Shown in pieces: positions 14,174 to 14,467 of a stretch of DNA of 14,467 bases (position 1 is the stretch's first letter; each line of letters begins with the position of its first letter). The stretch lies in assembly GCA_002502785.1 (NCBI GenBank), contig DAQG01000122.1, positions 1-14,467 on the forward strand, read 5' to 3'. Source of the DNA: Methanothrix harundinacea. Its GTDB lineage: Archaea; Halobacteriota; Methanosarcinia; Methanotrichales; Methanotrichaceae. Position numbers and translations under genes: made by a program. The notes under the pieces were generated by a model. It was given only the letters and a program-made list of their open reading frames with translations, was not told the DNA's origin and did no database searches.

Positions 14174-14332
14174 TTAAAATATGGTTTTTATAATCGCGTC
14201 TGTGCTTGCAATTAGCTCCTTTACCTCATCATCCGTTGGTTCACGCTCTTTTTTATGATCACAGTAATTCCGTATATCGGTTGAGGATTTCGATTTACTC
14301 GATGCGATAGCGCGATTTGAGCCCAAATCCAA
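14174..14332 (-). pseudogene. Fragment resembling the C terminus of a HEPN-domain protein
   Basis: A 52-codon frame (best start TTG at 14332, stop TAA at 14174-14176) ends with DIRNYCDHKKEREPTDDEVK followed by ELIASTDAIIKTIF. RNYCDH fits the R-x4-H active-site motif of HEPN ribonuclease domains, which usually sits near the C-terminal end as here. A stop (TAA at 14336-14338) lies directly upstream in the frame, and a second short frame (ATG about 14394, MKNESKIRRFV) covers the adjoining upstream region in another phase. This suggests a frameshifted or decayed gene. No antitoxin partner is seen in the window. The family assignment rests on one motif, so it is tentative. The gene is absent from longer-frame searches because it is short. 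Confidence 0.42.
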
Positions 14333-14401
14333 TAATTAGCATCATTTTTGCGCTCAACCGTAACAAATCTTCTTATTTTACTCTCATTTTTCATTAATTT
14401 T

Positions 14402-14462
14402 AGATAGCATCCGCTATCTTCAGATTACCTTTGCCTTTTTTAGTCTGTATAGCTGATACAGA
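14402..14462. other. Two hairpins at the AT-rich window edge
   Basis: AGATAGC (14402-14408) and GCTATCT (14413-14419) form a perfect 7-bp stem with an ATCC loop. TCTGTAT (14444-14450) and ATACAGA (14456-14462) form a second perfect 7-bp stem with an AGCTG loop. They flank the 5' side of the HEPN-like fragment. They may be the end of a mobile element or a structured leader; the window stops too soon to tell. Confidence 0.45.
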
Positions 14463-14467
14463 TTATA

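Overview
The window reads as archaeal chromosome, most likely from an acetate-using methanogen of the Methanothrix/Methanosaeta type; this placement is inference from gene content. Support includes archaeal TATA boxes (for example TTTATAAA at 13713-13720 and TTTATATG at 11387-11394), GGAG/AGGTGG ribosome sites, short secreted lamin-tail proteins, a YgiQ radical SAM protein, a PPC/DUF296 protein and a DUF62 protein. No rRNA, tRNA, CRISPR array or intact insertion sequence was found. Both ends are AT-rich and carry truncated or broken genes, so the window looks like core-type DNA flanked by remodelled DNA.

Layout. (1) 106-4434: two large peptidase genes in tandem, an M36-like zinc peptidase without its pro-region and an M28 aminopeptidase-type enzyme. 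Their catalytic domains are unrelated, but they share a C-terminal module of about 365 residues that is nearly identical in places at the DNA level and ends in a putative H-C-C-C zinc site. (2) 4475-6793, minus strand: PPC/DUF296 gene and ygiQ-type gene joined stop-to-start (TAGATG). (3) 6884-11214, plus strand: three paralogous secreted lamin-tail-domain (LTD) proteins, each preceded by the same promoter element, a 5' leader hairpin and a TGGGGG ribosome site. Between the second and third lies an ATGA-coupled pair: an unrecognised 287-residue protein and a B12-type radical SAM enzyme. (4) 11430-12391, plus: an unrecognised 126-residue beta-rich protein and a small membrane exporter-family protein. 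(5) 12406-13670, minus: a signal-peptide-bearing DUF62 (SAM hydrolase family) protein followed by a DUF1622 membrane protein. (6) 13748-14467: a 5'-truncated YeeE/YedE gene and an AT-rich tail holding several hairpins and a fragment resembling a HEPN-domain C terminus.

How it fits together. The clearest candidate for an undescribed system is the LTD trio with its repeated promoter-leader cassette, enclosing a coupled radical SAM/unknown-protein pair that could act on envelope proteins (speculative). A second is the exported DUF62 protein, in which two of the three residues usually cited as catalytic appear replaced. A third is the pair of peptidases sharing one C-terminal module, which shows a mosaic similarity pattern suggestive of gene conversion.
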